Shown: positions 7,784 through 16,322 of the stretch, piece by piece
Layout: each line of letters starts with the position of its first letter
How positions within the stretch are numbered: position 1 is the first letter of the stretch
From: Pseudomonas brassicacearum
Lineage (GTDB): Bacteria > Pseudomonadota > Gammaproteobacteria > Pseudomonadales > Pseudomonadaceae
Reading direction: 5' to 3'
Length of the DNA stretch: 64,000 nucleotides
NCBI RefSeq assembly: GCF_003732225.1
Contig: NZ_MOBJ01000007.1
Location: 329,408-393,407 of the forward strand
Program-made: the position numbers and the translations under genes
Notes under the pieces: model-generated
Told to the model about the DNA's origin: nothing
The model's database searches: none
What the model saw: only the letters and a program-made list of their open reading frames with translations

Positions 7784-8700
7784 GGGAATAACTCCTCGAA
7801 CAGGCTGATCAGTGCCTGGTTGGTTGCCGCATTTCGCAGCAGATCGTCTTCGCTCCAGCGCTCGGGAGGCGGCTGGTCGGACTTGGCTTCCCAGCGCTTG
7901 AACGCATTGCTGAAGGCCGGTTGGGCGAACTCGCCGCAGACATCGATGCCCAGGATCCGCTTGCTCGCGGCCAATGCACGCAGGGCTTGCAGCAAGTGCG
8001 TCAAGCGCATGCCGCCCTGATCCCAGTTGGTCGCGGCATCTTCGCTGGCGAGCACGTCCTTGTCGATGGTGATCCACACGGCTTCGGTCGGCAGGCTTTC
8101 GATCAATTGCTGGAGAAACACTGGCCAGTCGAGGTCCGCCAGGTTGCGCCAGTGCAGCATGTTTTCCCGCTGTTGATGCCCGGCACCATCGCCGATCAGG
8201 CCCCAGACCTGGGACGGCGGGTGCTGCCAGGGGAAGAGTTGCAAGTCACCACGCTTCAGCGCGCCGAGGTTGCCGCCGCGCAGTTGCGGGTTATGCAGGT
8301 CGTCGCTGCACGGCCCGAGGGTGACGATGCGTTTGATGTTCGGCATCTTTAGCGCCCGATTGACCCACGAACCGCAATGCCGACGCGGCGCGAAGCGCAC
8401 CCAGTCGGGATGGTTATCGAAATGGATCAGGCTGACCGGCTCGGTAATCTCGGCGAGAAAGGCCGGGGTCAGGTGGTGGTAGTCGCCGGAACCCATAAAG
8501 AATATTTCCGGCTGCGGGCCCGTATGGGGGGGCCGTTGGCGCAGGCGTTCGGAAAAGCGTCGGTAGTTTTTCTCACTGGACCACAAACGCAGTTTGGGTC
8601 CCAGATCGAGCAGGTCCAGACGATTCGCACGACCGCTTTCCAGCAGCCGGACAATCGGCGCCTGGGCTGTCAGGCTGTGGTCGAGATCCAAGATATTCAA
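7780..8700 (-). CDS. Ureohydrolase-fold (arginase-like) protein
   Basis: A 306-residue protein divergent from classical arginase but keeping the metal-ligand pattern of the fold: GDYHH at 72-76, FDNHPD with Asp95/His97/Asp99, TIDKDV with Asp213/Asp215, and a late GIDVCGEF. These match the positions that bind two Mn ions in arginase, agmatinase and related amidinohydrolases, so metal-dependent hydrolysis of a C-N bond is likely. The substrate loop is unlike arginase, so arginine is not assured. It is coupled by a four-base overlap to a pair of SMR-like transporters, suggesting a module that cleaves and exports or imports a guanidino or polyamine compound (inference). Confidence 0.72.
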   Translation of the reverse strand: MNILDLDHSLTAQAPIVRLLESGRANRLDLLDLGPKLRLWSSEKNYRRFSERLRQRPPHTGPQPEIFFMGSGDYHHLTPAFLAEITEPVSLIHFDNHPDWVRFAPRRHCGSWVNRALKMPNIKRIVTLGPCSDDLHNPQLRGGNLGALKRGDLQLFPWQHPPSQVWGLIGDGAGHQQRENMLHWRNLADLDWPVFLQQLIESLPTEAVWITIDKDVLASEDAATNWDQGGMRLTHLLQALRALAASKRILGIDVCGEFAQPAFSNAFKRWEAKSDQPPPERWSEDDLLRNAATNQALISLFEELFP

Positions 8701-8825
8701 AACGTATTCTTACCCATGGCAGCGCCCCTCCAAAGCCGGCGCGGTCGATCACGAGCGCAGGCCGGGCGGGCTTTAACGGGTAAATGCAAGGGACGGGCCA
8801 GACATCAGAAAGATCGCGTACACCC

Positions 8826-8854
8826 GTAGGAGCTGCCGCAGGCTGCGATCTTTT
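8826..8854 (+). repeat. Single REP, family C (GTAGGAGCTGCCGCAGGCTGCGATC)
   Basis: A 29-bp element with internal dyad symmetry (GCTGCCGCAGGC) ending in GCGATCTTTT. The same sequence recurs near 28765, 45741, 50301 and 57264. Confidence 0.75.
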
Positions 8855-8870
8855 GGAGAACGGCACGTTA

Positions 8871-9209
8871 TCAGGCGTGAACCCGCACCCAAACAGAAAC
8901 CAACACCGTCGCCGCCATCAGCCACGCGAGCGCCGCCACCGCCAATGATGCCTCCAACCGCAGCCGATCCACCATCACATACAACATCGCCAGGTAAACG
9001 AAGTACGGAATGATCGACCACATGCCAAACACGATGGTGGTCTTCAGGTCGTCCAGCGAGCGGCCCTTGCCGACGATGTAATGAGCGATCAGTGCAAAGG
9101 TCGGAAACAGCGGTACCAGGCCTGCGATGTAATAGTTTCTGGTTTTGGCGAGGAAGGCGAGGATCACCACCACCGCGGCGCCCAGTGCAGCTTTCAACAG
9201 TAGATCCAC
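8871..9209 (-). CDS. glpM: GlpM family inner-membrane protein
   Basis: A 112-residue hydrophobic protein with about four membrane helices. The segment KTRNYYIAGLVPLFPTFAL followed by HYIVG is the signature of Pseudomonas GlpM, first described next to glpD and linked to alginate production; its biochemical role is not known. The gene starts 18 bases after the aauR stop and is therefore probably transcribed with the aat-aau genes here, not with glpD, which lies about 7 kb away. That separation by the aat-aau block differs from the glpD-glpM adjacency known in P. aeruginosa. Confidence 0.85.
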   Translation of the reverse strand: MDLLLKAALGAAVVVILAFLAKTRNYYIAGLVPLFPTFALIAHYIVGKGRSLDDLKTTIVFGMWSIIPYFVYLAMLYVMVDRLRLEASLAVAALAWLMAATVLVSVWVRVHA

Positions 9210-9227
9210 GGAACGTCTCGCAGTGGG

Positions 9228-10556
9228 TTAGTGACTCAAACCGTATTTTTTGACCTTGTCGAACAGCGTGGTCTTGGCCATGCCCAGTTCCAGGCTGGCC
9301 TGGGTCAGGTTGCCGCCGCTGCGCTGCAAGGCGTCATTGAGCAGATTGCGCTCGAAGGCTTCCACCGCTTCGGAGAACGCCAGGCCTTGGGCGGCGCCAC
9401 TGGTGCCGGATTTCTTGAAGACCGGCAAACCGAGAGCAAAACGCTCGGCGACGTTGCGCAGTTCGCGCACATTGCCGGGCCAGTCGTGGCTCATCAGGGT
9501 CGACAGGGTCTGGTTGTCCAGTTCAGGCACTGCACGGTCAAACCGTAGCGACGATTGCTGCAAGAAGTGTTCGAACAATTGCAGGATGTCTTCGCGGCGT
9601 TCACGTAGCGGCGGCAGTTCCAGGGTCACCACGTTCAAGCGGTAATACAGGTCGCTGCGAAACTGGCCGACTTTGCTCAGGTCATCGAGGTCGGACTTGG
9701 TCGCCGCGATCACCCGGCAGTCGACCGCAATGTTCTGGTTCGAACCGAGCCGCTCCAGCGTGCGCTCCTGCAACACCCGCAGCAATTTGATTTGCAGCGC
9801 CAGTGGCATGCTTTCCACTTCATCGAGGAACAGCGTGCCGCCGTTGGCGTGTTCGATCTTGCCGATCCGTCGTTTGCCGGCACCGGTAAAGGCATTCGCT
9901 TCGTGACCGAAGATTTCGCTTTCGAACAGGTTCTCCGGCAAGCCACCGCAGTTCAGCGCGACGAATTGCTGCGAGTGACGGCGACTGAAGTCATGCAGGC
10001 AACGCGCGACCAACTCTTTGCCGGTGCCGGTCTCGCCTTCGATCAGCACGTTGGCCGAGGTGTCGGCGACGTTGGCGATCAGCTCGCGCAGGTGCTGCAT
10101 GGCGGGCGAGCGGCCGATGATCCGCCCCTCAAGGGAGTCGCGTTCGGCCAGTTGCCGACGCAAGGAGGTCACTTCGCGAGCCAGACTGCGTTGCTCCAGG
10201 GCGCGGCGCGCGACGTCTACCAGGCGTTCGGGGGAGAACGGTTTTTCCATGAAGTCGTAGGCGCCTTTTTGCATCGCGCCGACCGCCATCGAGATGTCGC
10301 CATGGCCGGTGATCAGCACCACCGGCAGGCTGCGATCGCGCGCCTTGAGGCGGCTCAGCAGTTCCAGGCCATCGATGCCCGGCAGGCGAATGTCGCTGAT
10401 GACGATCCCGGCGAAGTTGTCGCCGACTCGCGCCAGGGCTTCTTCAGCGCTACCGACACCTTCACAGGGAATATCTTCCAGGGCCAGGGCCTGCTGGCAA
10501 CCGAGCAGGACATGGGGATCGTCTTCGACGATCAGCACACTAAGGTCGTTGTTCAT
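9228..10556 (-). CDS. aauR: AauR, sigma-54-dependent response regulator for acidic amino acid uptake
   Basis: A 442-residue NtrC/DctD-class activator. The receiver domain (1-120) has phospho-acceptor Asp55 and Lys105; the AAA+ domain has Walker A GETGTGK at 174-180, and the C-terminal Fis-type helix-turn-helix lies at about 405-442. The sigma-54 contact loop reads NAFTGA at 221-226 in place of the usual GAFTGA. Position directly after aauS, with ATGA overlap, and in one block with aatJQMP matches the P. putida aau locus, where AauR activates glutamate/aspartate uptake. A sigma-54 promoter and matching operators are present upstream of aatJ. Confidence 0.9.
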   Translation of the reverse strand: MNNDLSVLIVEDDPHVLLGCQQALALEDIPCEGVGSAEEALARVGDNFAGIVISDIRLPGIDGLELLSRLKARDRSLPVVLITGHGDISMAVGAMQKGAYDFMEKPFSPERLVDVARRALEQRSLAREVTSLRRQLAERDSLEGRIIGRSPAMQHLRELIANVADTSANVLIEGETGTGKELVARCLHDFSRRHSQQFVALNCGGLPENLFESEIFGHEANAFTGAGKRRIGKIEHANGGTLFLDEVESMPLALQIKLLRVLQERTLERLGSNQNIAVDCRVIAATKSDLDDLSKVGQFRSDLYYRLNVVTLELPPLRERREDILQLFEHFLQQSSLRFDRAVPELDNQTLSTLMSHDWPGNVRELRNVAERFALGLPVFKKSGTSGAAQGLAFSEAVEAFERNLLNDALQRSGGNLTQASLELGMAKTTLFDKVKKYGLSH

Positions 10557-12454
10557 ATTGGCTCGGCGGGAAGGGGGCTTACCAACGGTAAACTGAGGAC
10601 GAAAGCAGTACCACCGCTGGTCGGGTGTTCGACGCCGAGGTGACCGCCAGTGGCGGCGGCCAGGCTTGCCGACAGGGTCAGGCCGAGGCCCAGGCCCTGT
10701 TCGCCGGGTTTGGTGGTAAAGAAAGGTTCGAACAAGTGCTTGCGGGTTTCGGCGTCGATGCCGTGGCCGTTGTCGCGTACGCGCAGGCGATATTTGCCGT
10801 CGACGACGTCACCCTCCAGCCACAGCTCGGGCTGCGGCTGCGCTTGCATGGCGTCCAGCGCGTTACCGATAAGATTGACCAGAATCTGTTCCAGACGGGT
10901 CTGGTCGATCTGCACTTGCACATCGCTGAACTCGCGGTGCAACAGCAAGCGAGCGCTTTCAAGGCGAGCGCCGAGCAGTTGCAAGGCGGCGTCTACCGCT
11001 TTGCCGAGGCTGGCCTGGCCCTGATCGTCACCGCGCCGGGCAAAGGAGCGCAGACTGGCGGTGATCCGGCCCATGCGGTCGATCAGTTCATTGATGGTTT
11101 TCAGGTTGGCACTGGCGATGTCCAGCTGACCGCGCTCAAGAAAGCGCACGGTGTTGCCGGACAAGGTGCGCAAGGCGGCCAGCGGCTGGTTCAATTCGTG
11201 GGCAATGCTGGTGGACATCTGGCCGATAGCCGCGAGTTTGCCGGCCTGGACCAGTTCATCCTGGGCCCGGCGCAAGGTTTCTTCAGCCTGGCGGCGTTCG
11301 CGGATCTGGCTTTTCAGGCGTTCGTTGCTGGCACGCAGGTCGGTGGTGCGCTCGGTGATCTTGCGCTCCAGTTGGCTGTTGGCTTCTTGCAGTGCTTCAC
11401 GGGCAGCGAGGCGGGTGGCGATGACTTTGCGTCGTTCGTTCCAGGCGATCAGCAGGAACGCCACCAGCGCGAAGGCCACCGCGACCAGAATGCCCTGATT
11501 GATCGCTTCGCGGCGTAAGTCCTGGAGCGGTGTGAGCAGGGTGAAATTCCACGGTGTATCGCTCAAGGGGCGGGTTTGCGACAGGTAGCTGATTTCCTGT
11601 TCATCGGAGACCAGCTCGGCGTTGGCCGGGAAGGTGATTTTTTCCACGCCTTCGGACAGTCGCTCACGGGCCAGCGGTTCCAGTTCGTTGAGCGGGAACC
11701 AGTAATATTGCAGGCTGCGGGCCAGGCGTTCTTTGGTGTCATCGCTGAGCGGGCGAACCGATTTGAGCCGGCGCGCCGGGTCGCTGGAAAGAATAATGAT
11801 GCCATTCTCGTCACTGACGAAGGCTTCCAGGCGTGCACGCTGCCAGCGCTCTTCCATGGCTTCGAGGCGGACTTTAACCACTGCGACGCCGATGATCTTG
11901 CCTTGCTCTTCGAGGCCGTGGGCCAGGTAGTAACCGGGTTCGCCGTTGGTGCTGCCGATGCCGTAGAAACGCCCCGGCTGGCCGCGTACGGCATTCTGGA
12001 AATAGGCACGAAAGGACAAGTCTTCACCGAGGTAACTGTCGACATCGCGCCAATTGCTGGTCGCCAGCACCCGACCGGTGGTGTCCATCACGTAGATCGC
12101 CCGACTGCGGCTGCGCCGGTTCAGGCCCTCGAGGTAATCATTGACCGCTTGCCGGTGTTCAGGCGTAGGGTCGTCCAGCAGTTTGGAAACACTCGACTCG
12201 AGTTCCAGCAGGCTGGGCAGGTAGGTGTATTTGCTGATCTCGCTTTCGACCGCGCGGGCGTGCAGTTCCAGCTGCCGTTGACCGTTCTCGCTGAGGCTGC
12301 GAATCCCGTAGTGTTCGCTGACCCAGAAGCCGACGTAACCCAACCCGACCATCAGCAAGATGACCAGCGGAGGCAGAAACAGATGGCGAATCAGACGGGG
12401 TTTCACGGCAAGTGATGGCGGCGCTGCGCGATAGAGAGTGGGGTCGCATTTCAT
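10553..12454 (-). CDS. aauS: AauS, sensor histidine kinase for acidic amino acids
   Basis: A 633-residue DctB-type sensor. A membrane helix at about 25-45 is followed by a large periplasmic sensing region (about 46-300), a second helix near 305-325, a coiled coil, and a HisKA domain with the phosphorylated histidine in SIAHELNQPL. The ATP-binding domain shows NLIGNALDA, DNGHGI and GLGLGLTLS. Start at 12454 is an ATG about eight bases after AAGG; a GTG one codon upstream is also possible. It overlaps aauR by four bases. AauS is expected to sense glutamate or aspartate and phosphorylate AauR. A repeat element separates it from aatP. Confidence 0.88.
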   Translation of the reverse strand: MKCDPTLYRAAPPSLAVKPRLIRHLFLPPLVILLMVGLGYVGFWVSEHYGIRSLSENGQRQLELHARAVESEISKYTYLPSLLELESSVSKLLDDPTPEHRQAVNDYLEGLNRRSRSRAIYVMDTTGRVLATSNWRDVDSYLGEDLSFRAYFQNAVRGQPGRFYGIGSTNGEPGYYLAHGLEEQGKIIGVAVVKVRLEAMEERWQRARLEAFVSDENGIIILSSDPARRLKSVRPLSDDTKERLARSLQYYWFPLNELEPLARERLSEGVEKITFPANAELVSDEQEISYLSQTRPLSDTPWNFTLLTPLQDLRREAINQGILVAVAFALVAFLLIAWNERRKVIATRLAAREALQEANSQLERKITERTTDLRASNERLKSQIRERRQAEETLRRAQDELVQAGKLAAIGQMSTSIAHELNQPLAALRTLSGNTVRFLERGQLDIASANLKTINELIDRMGRITASLRSFARRGDDQGQASLGKAVDAALQLLGARLESARLLLHREFSDVQVQIDQTRLEQILVNLIGNALDAMQAQPQPELWLEGDVVDGKYRLRVRDNGHGIDAETRKHLFEPFFTTKPGEQGLGLGLTLSASLAAATGGHLGVEHPTSGGTAFVLSLPLVSPLPAEPI

Positions 12455-12507
12455 CACAGATGCCTTGGGTCAACCACAACACAAATCTCCAGACCACCAT
12501 CGGCCCT

Positions 12508-12597
12508 TGTGGGAGCGAGCTTGCTCGCGATAGCGGACTAACAGTCGACATCATCATTGACTGGTAGGCAGTCATCGCGAGCAAGCTCGCTCCCACA
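12508..12597. repeat. REPIN, family B, between aatP and aauS
   Basis: Inverted arms TGTGGGAGCGAGCTTGCTCG and its complement flank a spacer of about 40 bases. Located in the only real gap of the aat-aau-glpM unit, it could stabilise the upstream aat mRNA or reduce read-through into aauSR. Confidence 0.9.
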
Positions 12598-12617
12598 GGT
12601 GGGGAGCGGTGCTGTTG

Positions 12618-13352
12618 TTAGTGCTGCAGGATTTTCTCGAGGAAATGCTGCGCACGGTCGGAGCGGGCGTTGATGTCACCGAAGAACTCTTCTTTCTTGC
12701 AGTCTTCGATGATTTTGCCCTGATCCATGAAGATCACCCGATCCGCCACTTTACGGGCGAAGCCCATTTCGTGGGTTACGCACATCATGGTCATGCCTTC
12801 GTGCGCCAGTTGCACCATCACGTCGAGCACTTCGTTGACCATTTCCGGATCGAGCGCCGAGGTCGGTTCGTCGAACAGCATGACGATCGGGTCCATCGCC
12901 AGCGCGCGGGCAATCGCCACACGCTGTTGCTGACCACCGGAGAGCTGGCCCGGGTGCTTGTGGGCGTGAGCCGAAAGGCCGACGCGCTCAAGCAGTTGCA
13001 GGCCTTTTTTGGTGGCTTCTTCCTTGCTGCGGCCCAACACCTTGATCTGCGCGATGGTCAGGTTTTCGGTGATGGTCAGGTGCGGGAACAGCTCGAAATG
13101 CTGGAACACCATGCCAACGCGCGAGCGCAGTTTCGGCAGATCGGTCTTCGGGTTGGCGATGGACGTGCCATCGACCACTACGTCGCCTTTCTGGAACGGT
13201 TCCAGGGCGTTGACGCATTTGATCAGGGTGGATTTGCCGGAGCCGGACGGTCCGCACACCACAATCACTTCGCCTTTTTTGACCTCGGTGCTGCAGTCAG
13301 TCAGTACCTGGAAGTCGCCATACCACTTGTTGACATTCTTGATAGAGATCAT
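12618..13352 (-). CDS. aatP: AatP, ATPase of glutamate/aspartate ABC importer
   Basis: A 244-residue polar amino acid ABC ATPase (GlnQ/GltL family). Walker A is GPSGSGKST near residue 34, the signature LSGGQQQR is near 138 and Walker [13 protein letters not shown] is near 160. It energises the importer formed with AatQ and AatM. Its ATG overlaps the aatM stop (ATGA). Gene order J-Q-M-P matches the acidic amino acid transporter of Pseudomonas. Confidence 0.93.
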   Translation of the reverse strand: MISIKNVNKWYGDFQVLTDCSTEVKKGEVIVVCGPSGSGKSTLIKCVNALEPFQKGDVVVDGTSIANPKTDLPKLRSRVGMVFQHFELFPHLTITENLTIAQIKVLGRSKEEATKKGLQLLERVGLSAHAHKHPGQLSGGQQQRVAIARALAMDPIVMLFDEPTSALDPEMVNEVLDVMVQLAHEGMTMMCVTHEMGFARKVADRVIFMDQGKIIEDCKKEEFFGDINARSDRAQHFLEKILQH

Positions 13353-14023
13353 ACGGCAAACCTTTTTTGCAGACGCTTGACCAGCAGCGAGGCGGCAAAG
13401 CTGATTGTGAAGTACACGAGACCTGCGATGATCAGGAACTCATTGGAGCGGCCAATGATGTCGCCACTGGCACGCGAGGCGTTGAGGAAATCCACCAGAC
13501 CGACCGCGTAGACCAGCGAGGTGTCCTGAAACAGAATGATGCTCTGTTGCAGCAGCAGCGGGGTCATCTTGCGGAACGCTTGCGGCAGGATGATCAAACG
13601 CATCATCTGGCCATACGTCATGCCCAAGGCCTGGGCAGCACCCATCTGGCCCTTGGGAATCGACTGCACGCCGGCCCGGACGATTTCGCAGAAGTACGCC
13701 GCTTCGAACATCATGAAGGCCACGATGCACGAAGTGAACGCGCCGATCGGCGTGTCTTCGCCAGTGATCCAGCGCAGCACGAACGGCACCGCCAGGTAGA
13801 ACCAGGTGATGACCAGCAACAGCGGAATCGAGCGGAAGTAGTTAACGTAGGCGCCGGCAATGTTCGACAGCAGTTTGTTGTGGGACAGGCGCATCAGTGC
13901 CAGGATCGTGCCGAGGATGATCCCGCCGACCACGCCCATGATCATTAGCTTGAGGGTCATGACCATGCCGTTCCACATGCCCGGCAGGGACGGGATGATG
14001 CCCGAGAAGTCGAATTCCATCAT
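13349..14023 (-). CDS. aatM: AatM, permease of glutamate/aspartate ABC importer
   Basis: A 224-residue HisM/GltK-type permease. It has about five hydrophobic helices, and the cytoplasmic EAA loop is seen as [24 protein letters not shown] sequence near residues 150-168, which docks to the ATPase. It overlaps aatQ at its start (ATGA, two possible adjacent ATGs) and aatP at its end, so the membrane subunits and ATPase are translationally coupled and probably made in fixed ratio. Confidence 0.92.
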   Translation of the reverse strand: MMEFDFSGIIPSLPGMWNGMVMTLKLMIMGVVGGIILGTILALMRLSHNKLLSNIAGAYVNYFRSIPLLLVITWFYLAVPFVLRWITGEDTPIGAFTSCIVAFMMFEAAYFCEIVRAGVQSIPKGQMGAAQALGMTYGQMMRLIILPQAFRKMTPLLLQQSIILFQDTSLVYAVGLVDFLNASRASGDIIGRSNEFLIIAGLVYFTISFAASLLVKRLQKRFAV

Positions 14024-14766
14024 TTACCCCCTACGGAAATCAGGCCCGGTACGGCAACTTTCTTCTCGACCATGCGCATCAGCAGCATCAGGCTCATGTT
14101 CAGGGTGAAGTAGATCAGGGTCGCCAGGGTGAAGGCTTCGAACAGGTTGGCGGAGAACTCGGCGGTCTGTTTGGTCTGCGCGAGCAGTTCCATCAGACCG
14201 ATCAGGGAGGCGACGGACGAGTTCTTGAATACGTTCAGGAATTCCGAGGTAAGCGGCGGAATGATGATCCGGTAAGCCTGGGGCAGCAGCACGTTCCAGT
14301 AGATCTGCGGCAGCTTGAAGCCCATGGCGCGAGCGGCGGATTCCTGGCCACGCGGCAACGCCTGGATGCCGGTGCGCACCTGTTCGCAAACACGCGCGGT
14401 GGTGAACAGGCCCAGGCACACGACGACGCTGAGGAAGGCCGAGGTGGTCGGGTTCAGGTCCTGCTTGTACCAGTCCTGCAGGTTTTGCGGCAACAGGTCG
14501 GGTACCAGGAAGTACCAGATGAACAGCTGTACCAGCAGCGGCACGTTACGGAAGAGTTCGACGTAGCAGGTCGCGATGCCCGATACGATGCGGTTCGGCA
14601 CGGTGCGCATGACGCCCAGAATCGAGCCCAGCAACAGGGCGATAATCCATGCCGCGACAGCGATGGCGATGGTCCAGCCCAAACCGGAAATGTACCAGTC
14701 GAGATAGGTCTCGCTGCCCACGCCGGTGGACTTGAAGAACACGCCCCAGTCCCAGTTGTAATTCAT
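14020..14766 (-). CDS. aatQ: AatQ, permease of glutamate/aspartate ABC importer
   Basis: A 248-residue permease of the GltJ type, with an N-terminal hydrophobic helix near 30-52 and the EAA loop around AARAMGFKLPQIYWNVLLPQ in the last third. It pairs with AatM to form the membrane channel. It is separated from aatJ by 192 bases that contain a strong stem-loop, which would allow the binding protein to be made in excess over the membrane parts, as is usual for ABC importers. Confidence 0.92.
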   Translation of the reverse strand: MNYNWDWGVFFKSTGVGSETYLDWYISGLGWTIAIAVAAWIIALLLGSILGVMRTVPNRIVSGIATCYVELFRNVPLLVQLFIWYFLVPDLLPQNLQDWYKQDLNPTTSAFLSVVVCLGLFTTARVCEQVRTGIQALPRGQESAARAMGFKLPQIYWNVLLPQAYRIIIPPLTSEFLNVFKNSSVASLIGLMELLAQTKQTAEFSANLFEAFTLATLIYFTLNMSLMLLMRMVEKKVAVPGLISVGGK

Positions 14767-14910
14767 TAGGGTCTCCCCTCAGATCGATCGATGTACAAGT
14801 GCCCGCCTGGGGAAACTCCGTTCCCTCTGACCTCGACGGTCAGGCACACGCGATCGGCTCGACAACCACCGGTTCGAGTGCTTCCAGAAAATGCCAGCAG
14901 GTAGTGACTG

Positions 14911-14942
14911 CCTCCTGAACGGGCGAGGGCCCTTTCAGGAGG
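14911..14942 (-). promoter_or_regulatory. Intercistronic stem-loop between aatJ and aatQ
   Basis: CCTCCTGAA at 14911-14919 pairs with TTCAGGAGG at 14934-14942, extended by GGG/CCC in the loop region. There is no T-run, so it probably acts as a partial terminator or a 3-prime stabiliser that raises aatJ mRNA over aatQMP. Confidence 0.6.
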
Positions 14943-14958
14943 TAAGGTTAGTCAGAAA

Positions 14959-15873
14959 TCAGGATTTCTTTTCGTCAGCCGCTTTGTCGGTCGGGTTGGC
15001 GATCAGAGCCTTGAGCTCGTCGCTCATCGGGAACATCAGGTTCAGGCCTTTTGGCGGGATTGGCTGCATGAACCATTTTTCGTAGATCTTGTTGATCTCG
15101 CCGGACTTGTAGGTCGCGATGATCGCGTCGTCGACAGCCTTCTTGAACGGTGCATCGCCCTTGCGGACCATGCAGCCGTAGATTTCGTAGGACTGTGGAG
15201 TACCGGTTACGGCCCAGTCAGTCGGCTTCTTGGCCTTGGCCATTTCACCGGCCAGCAGCGCGTCGTCCATCATGAAAGCCACGGCGCGGCCGGTTTCCAG
15301 CATCTGGAAGGACTCGCCATGGTCTTTGGCGGAGATCACGTTCATGCCCATCTGCTTGTCGGCGTTCATCGACTTCAGAATGCGCTCGGACGTGGTGCCG
15401 GCGGTGGTCACGACGTTCTTGCCCTTGAGGTCAGCGAAGTCTTTGTAAGTCGAGTCTTTTTTCGACAGCAGCTTGGTGCCGATTTCGAAGATGCCAACGG
15501 AGAAGTCAACTTGTTGCTGACGTTCGGTGTTGTTGGTGGTGGAGCCGCACTCGACGTCCACAGTGCCGTTCTGCACCAGTGGAATACGGGTTTGCGAGGT
15601 GACCAGGTTGTACTTGACCTGCAGGTTCGGCATGTCCAGGTCTTTTTTGATGGCTTCGACGATTTTCAGCTGAATATCGTGGGAGTAGCCGACCGGTTTG
15701 CCGGAAGCGTCTGCAATGTAGGAAAACGGAATAGAAGCATCGCGATGCCCCAGGGTAATGGTGCCGGACTCTTTGATCTTCTTCAGGGTGCCGGTGAGTT
15801 CGGCGGCGAAAACTGGCGTGCTGATCAGTGCGGCAGCAATGGCTGCGCCCAGGATATGGGGAACGATACGCAT
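14959..15873 (-). CDS. aatJ: AatJ, periplasmic glutamate/aspartate-binding protein
   Basis: A 304-residue solute-binding protein of the GltI family. Signal peptide with hydrophobic core at about 6-20 and cleavage after VFA. The mature start contains GTITLGHRDASIPFSY, a typical ligand-facing segment, and DVECGSTTNNTERQ is the conserved hinge/ligand region of this family. The start at 15873 (MRIVPH) is chosen because TTGAGGAAAA lies just upstream and it gives a proper signal peptide; an in-frame upstream start lies in the leader. It delivers glutamate and aspartate to AatQMP. First gene of the operon, with a sigma-54 promoter about 120 bases upstream. Confidence 0.93.
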   Translation of the reverse strand: MRIVPHILGAAIAAALISTPVFAAELTGTLKKIKESGTITLGHRDASIPFSYIADASGKPVGYSHDIQLKIVEAIKKDLDMPNLQVKYNLVTSQTRIPLVQNGTVDVECGSTTNNTERQQQVDFSVGIFEIGTKLLSKKDSTYKDFADLKGKNVVTTAGTTSERILKSMNADKQMGMNVISAKDHGESFQMLETGRAVAFMMDDALLAGEMAKAKKPTDWAVTGTPQSYEIYGCMVRKGDAPFKKAVDDAIIATYKSGEINKIYEKWFMQPIPPKGLNLMFPMSDELKALIANPTDKAADEKKS

Positions 15874-15989
15874 CAAATTTTCCTCAACATTGTTTTTATA
15901 TGGAGCCAGTTCATCGGCCCTTATGTACTGCGGAATGCCTTGACGGCTCCTGAAGTGCTGGTACATCAGACATTCGTCCCAGAGTGTAG

Positions 15990-16005
15990 AGCATGACTCG
16001 TGCCA
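15990..16005 (-). promoter_or_regulatory. Sigma-54 promoter of aatJ
   Basis: On the minus strand the site reads TGGCACGAGTCATGCT, with GG and GC separated by ten bases, close to TGGCACG-N4-TTGCW. Start of transcription is expected near 15979, giving a leader of about 105 bases. This fits control by AauR, a sigma-54 activator encoded in the same block. Confidence 0.82.
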
Positions 16006-16081
16006 GGCCATGCCGCCTCAATCAAGGCATTGATTTTAAAAGATATTAAATATTTATGGCGTTGATTCAAGGGCTAATAAG

Positions 16082-16095
16082 TCCGGTTAACCGAA
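16082..16095. promoter_or_regulatory. AauR-type operator, imperfect copy
   Basis: TCCGG-TTAA-CCGAA matches the inverted repeat TTCGG-N4-CCGAA reported for P. putida AauR at nine of ten positions. Its centre is 31 bp (three helical turns) from the perfect copy, so both would lie on the same DNA face. Confidence 0.65.
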
Positions 16096-16112
16096 TCGAC
16101 TGACGGGTCGCG

Positions 16113-16126
16113 TTCGGAAAACCGAA
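16113..16126. promoter_or_regulatory. AauR-type operator, perfect copy
   Basis: TTCGG-AAAA-CCGAA is an exact match to the AauR motif TTCGG-N4-CCGAA. It lies about 140 bases upstream of the predicted aatJ transcription start, a usual distance for an enhancer site of a sigma-54 activator. Confidence 0.78.
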
Positions 16127-16152
16127 TGCAATCCCCCGGTCACCGAATACCC

Positions 16153-16242
16153 TGTGGGAGCGAGCTTGCTCGCGATGAGGCCGGCACATCCAGCATTGAG
16201 GTTGCCTGACACACCGCTATCGCGAGCAAGCTCGCTCCCACA
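16153..16242. repeat. REPIN, family B, between glpD end and aatJ control region
   Basis: Inverted arms TGTGGGAGCGAGCTTGCTCG and complement around a spacer of about 40 bases. Confidence 0.9.
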
Positions 16243-16271
16243 GTGGATTTGTGATGTGCATCAGAATGCAA

Positions 16272-16303
16272 AAAGCCCCTGAATCGTGAGATTCAGGGGC
16301 TTT
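16272..16303 (-). terminator. Rho-independent terminator of glpD
   Basis: AAAGCCCCTGAAT pairs perfectly with ATTCAGGGGCTTT around a six-base loop; on the minus strand it is followed by a T-run, 20 bases after the glpD stop. Confidence 0.9.
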
Positions 16304-16322
16304 CGTTGAACCGGATTACCGA

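Noticed and set aside
16135..16148. A third AauR site (CCCGGTCACCGAAT)
   Set aside because: Only the right half matches; spacing and the left half do not fit TTCGG-N4-CCGAA.
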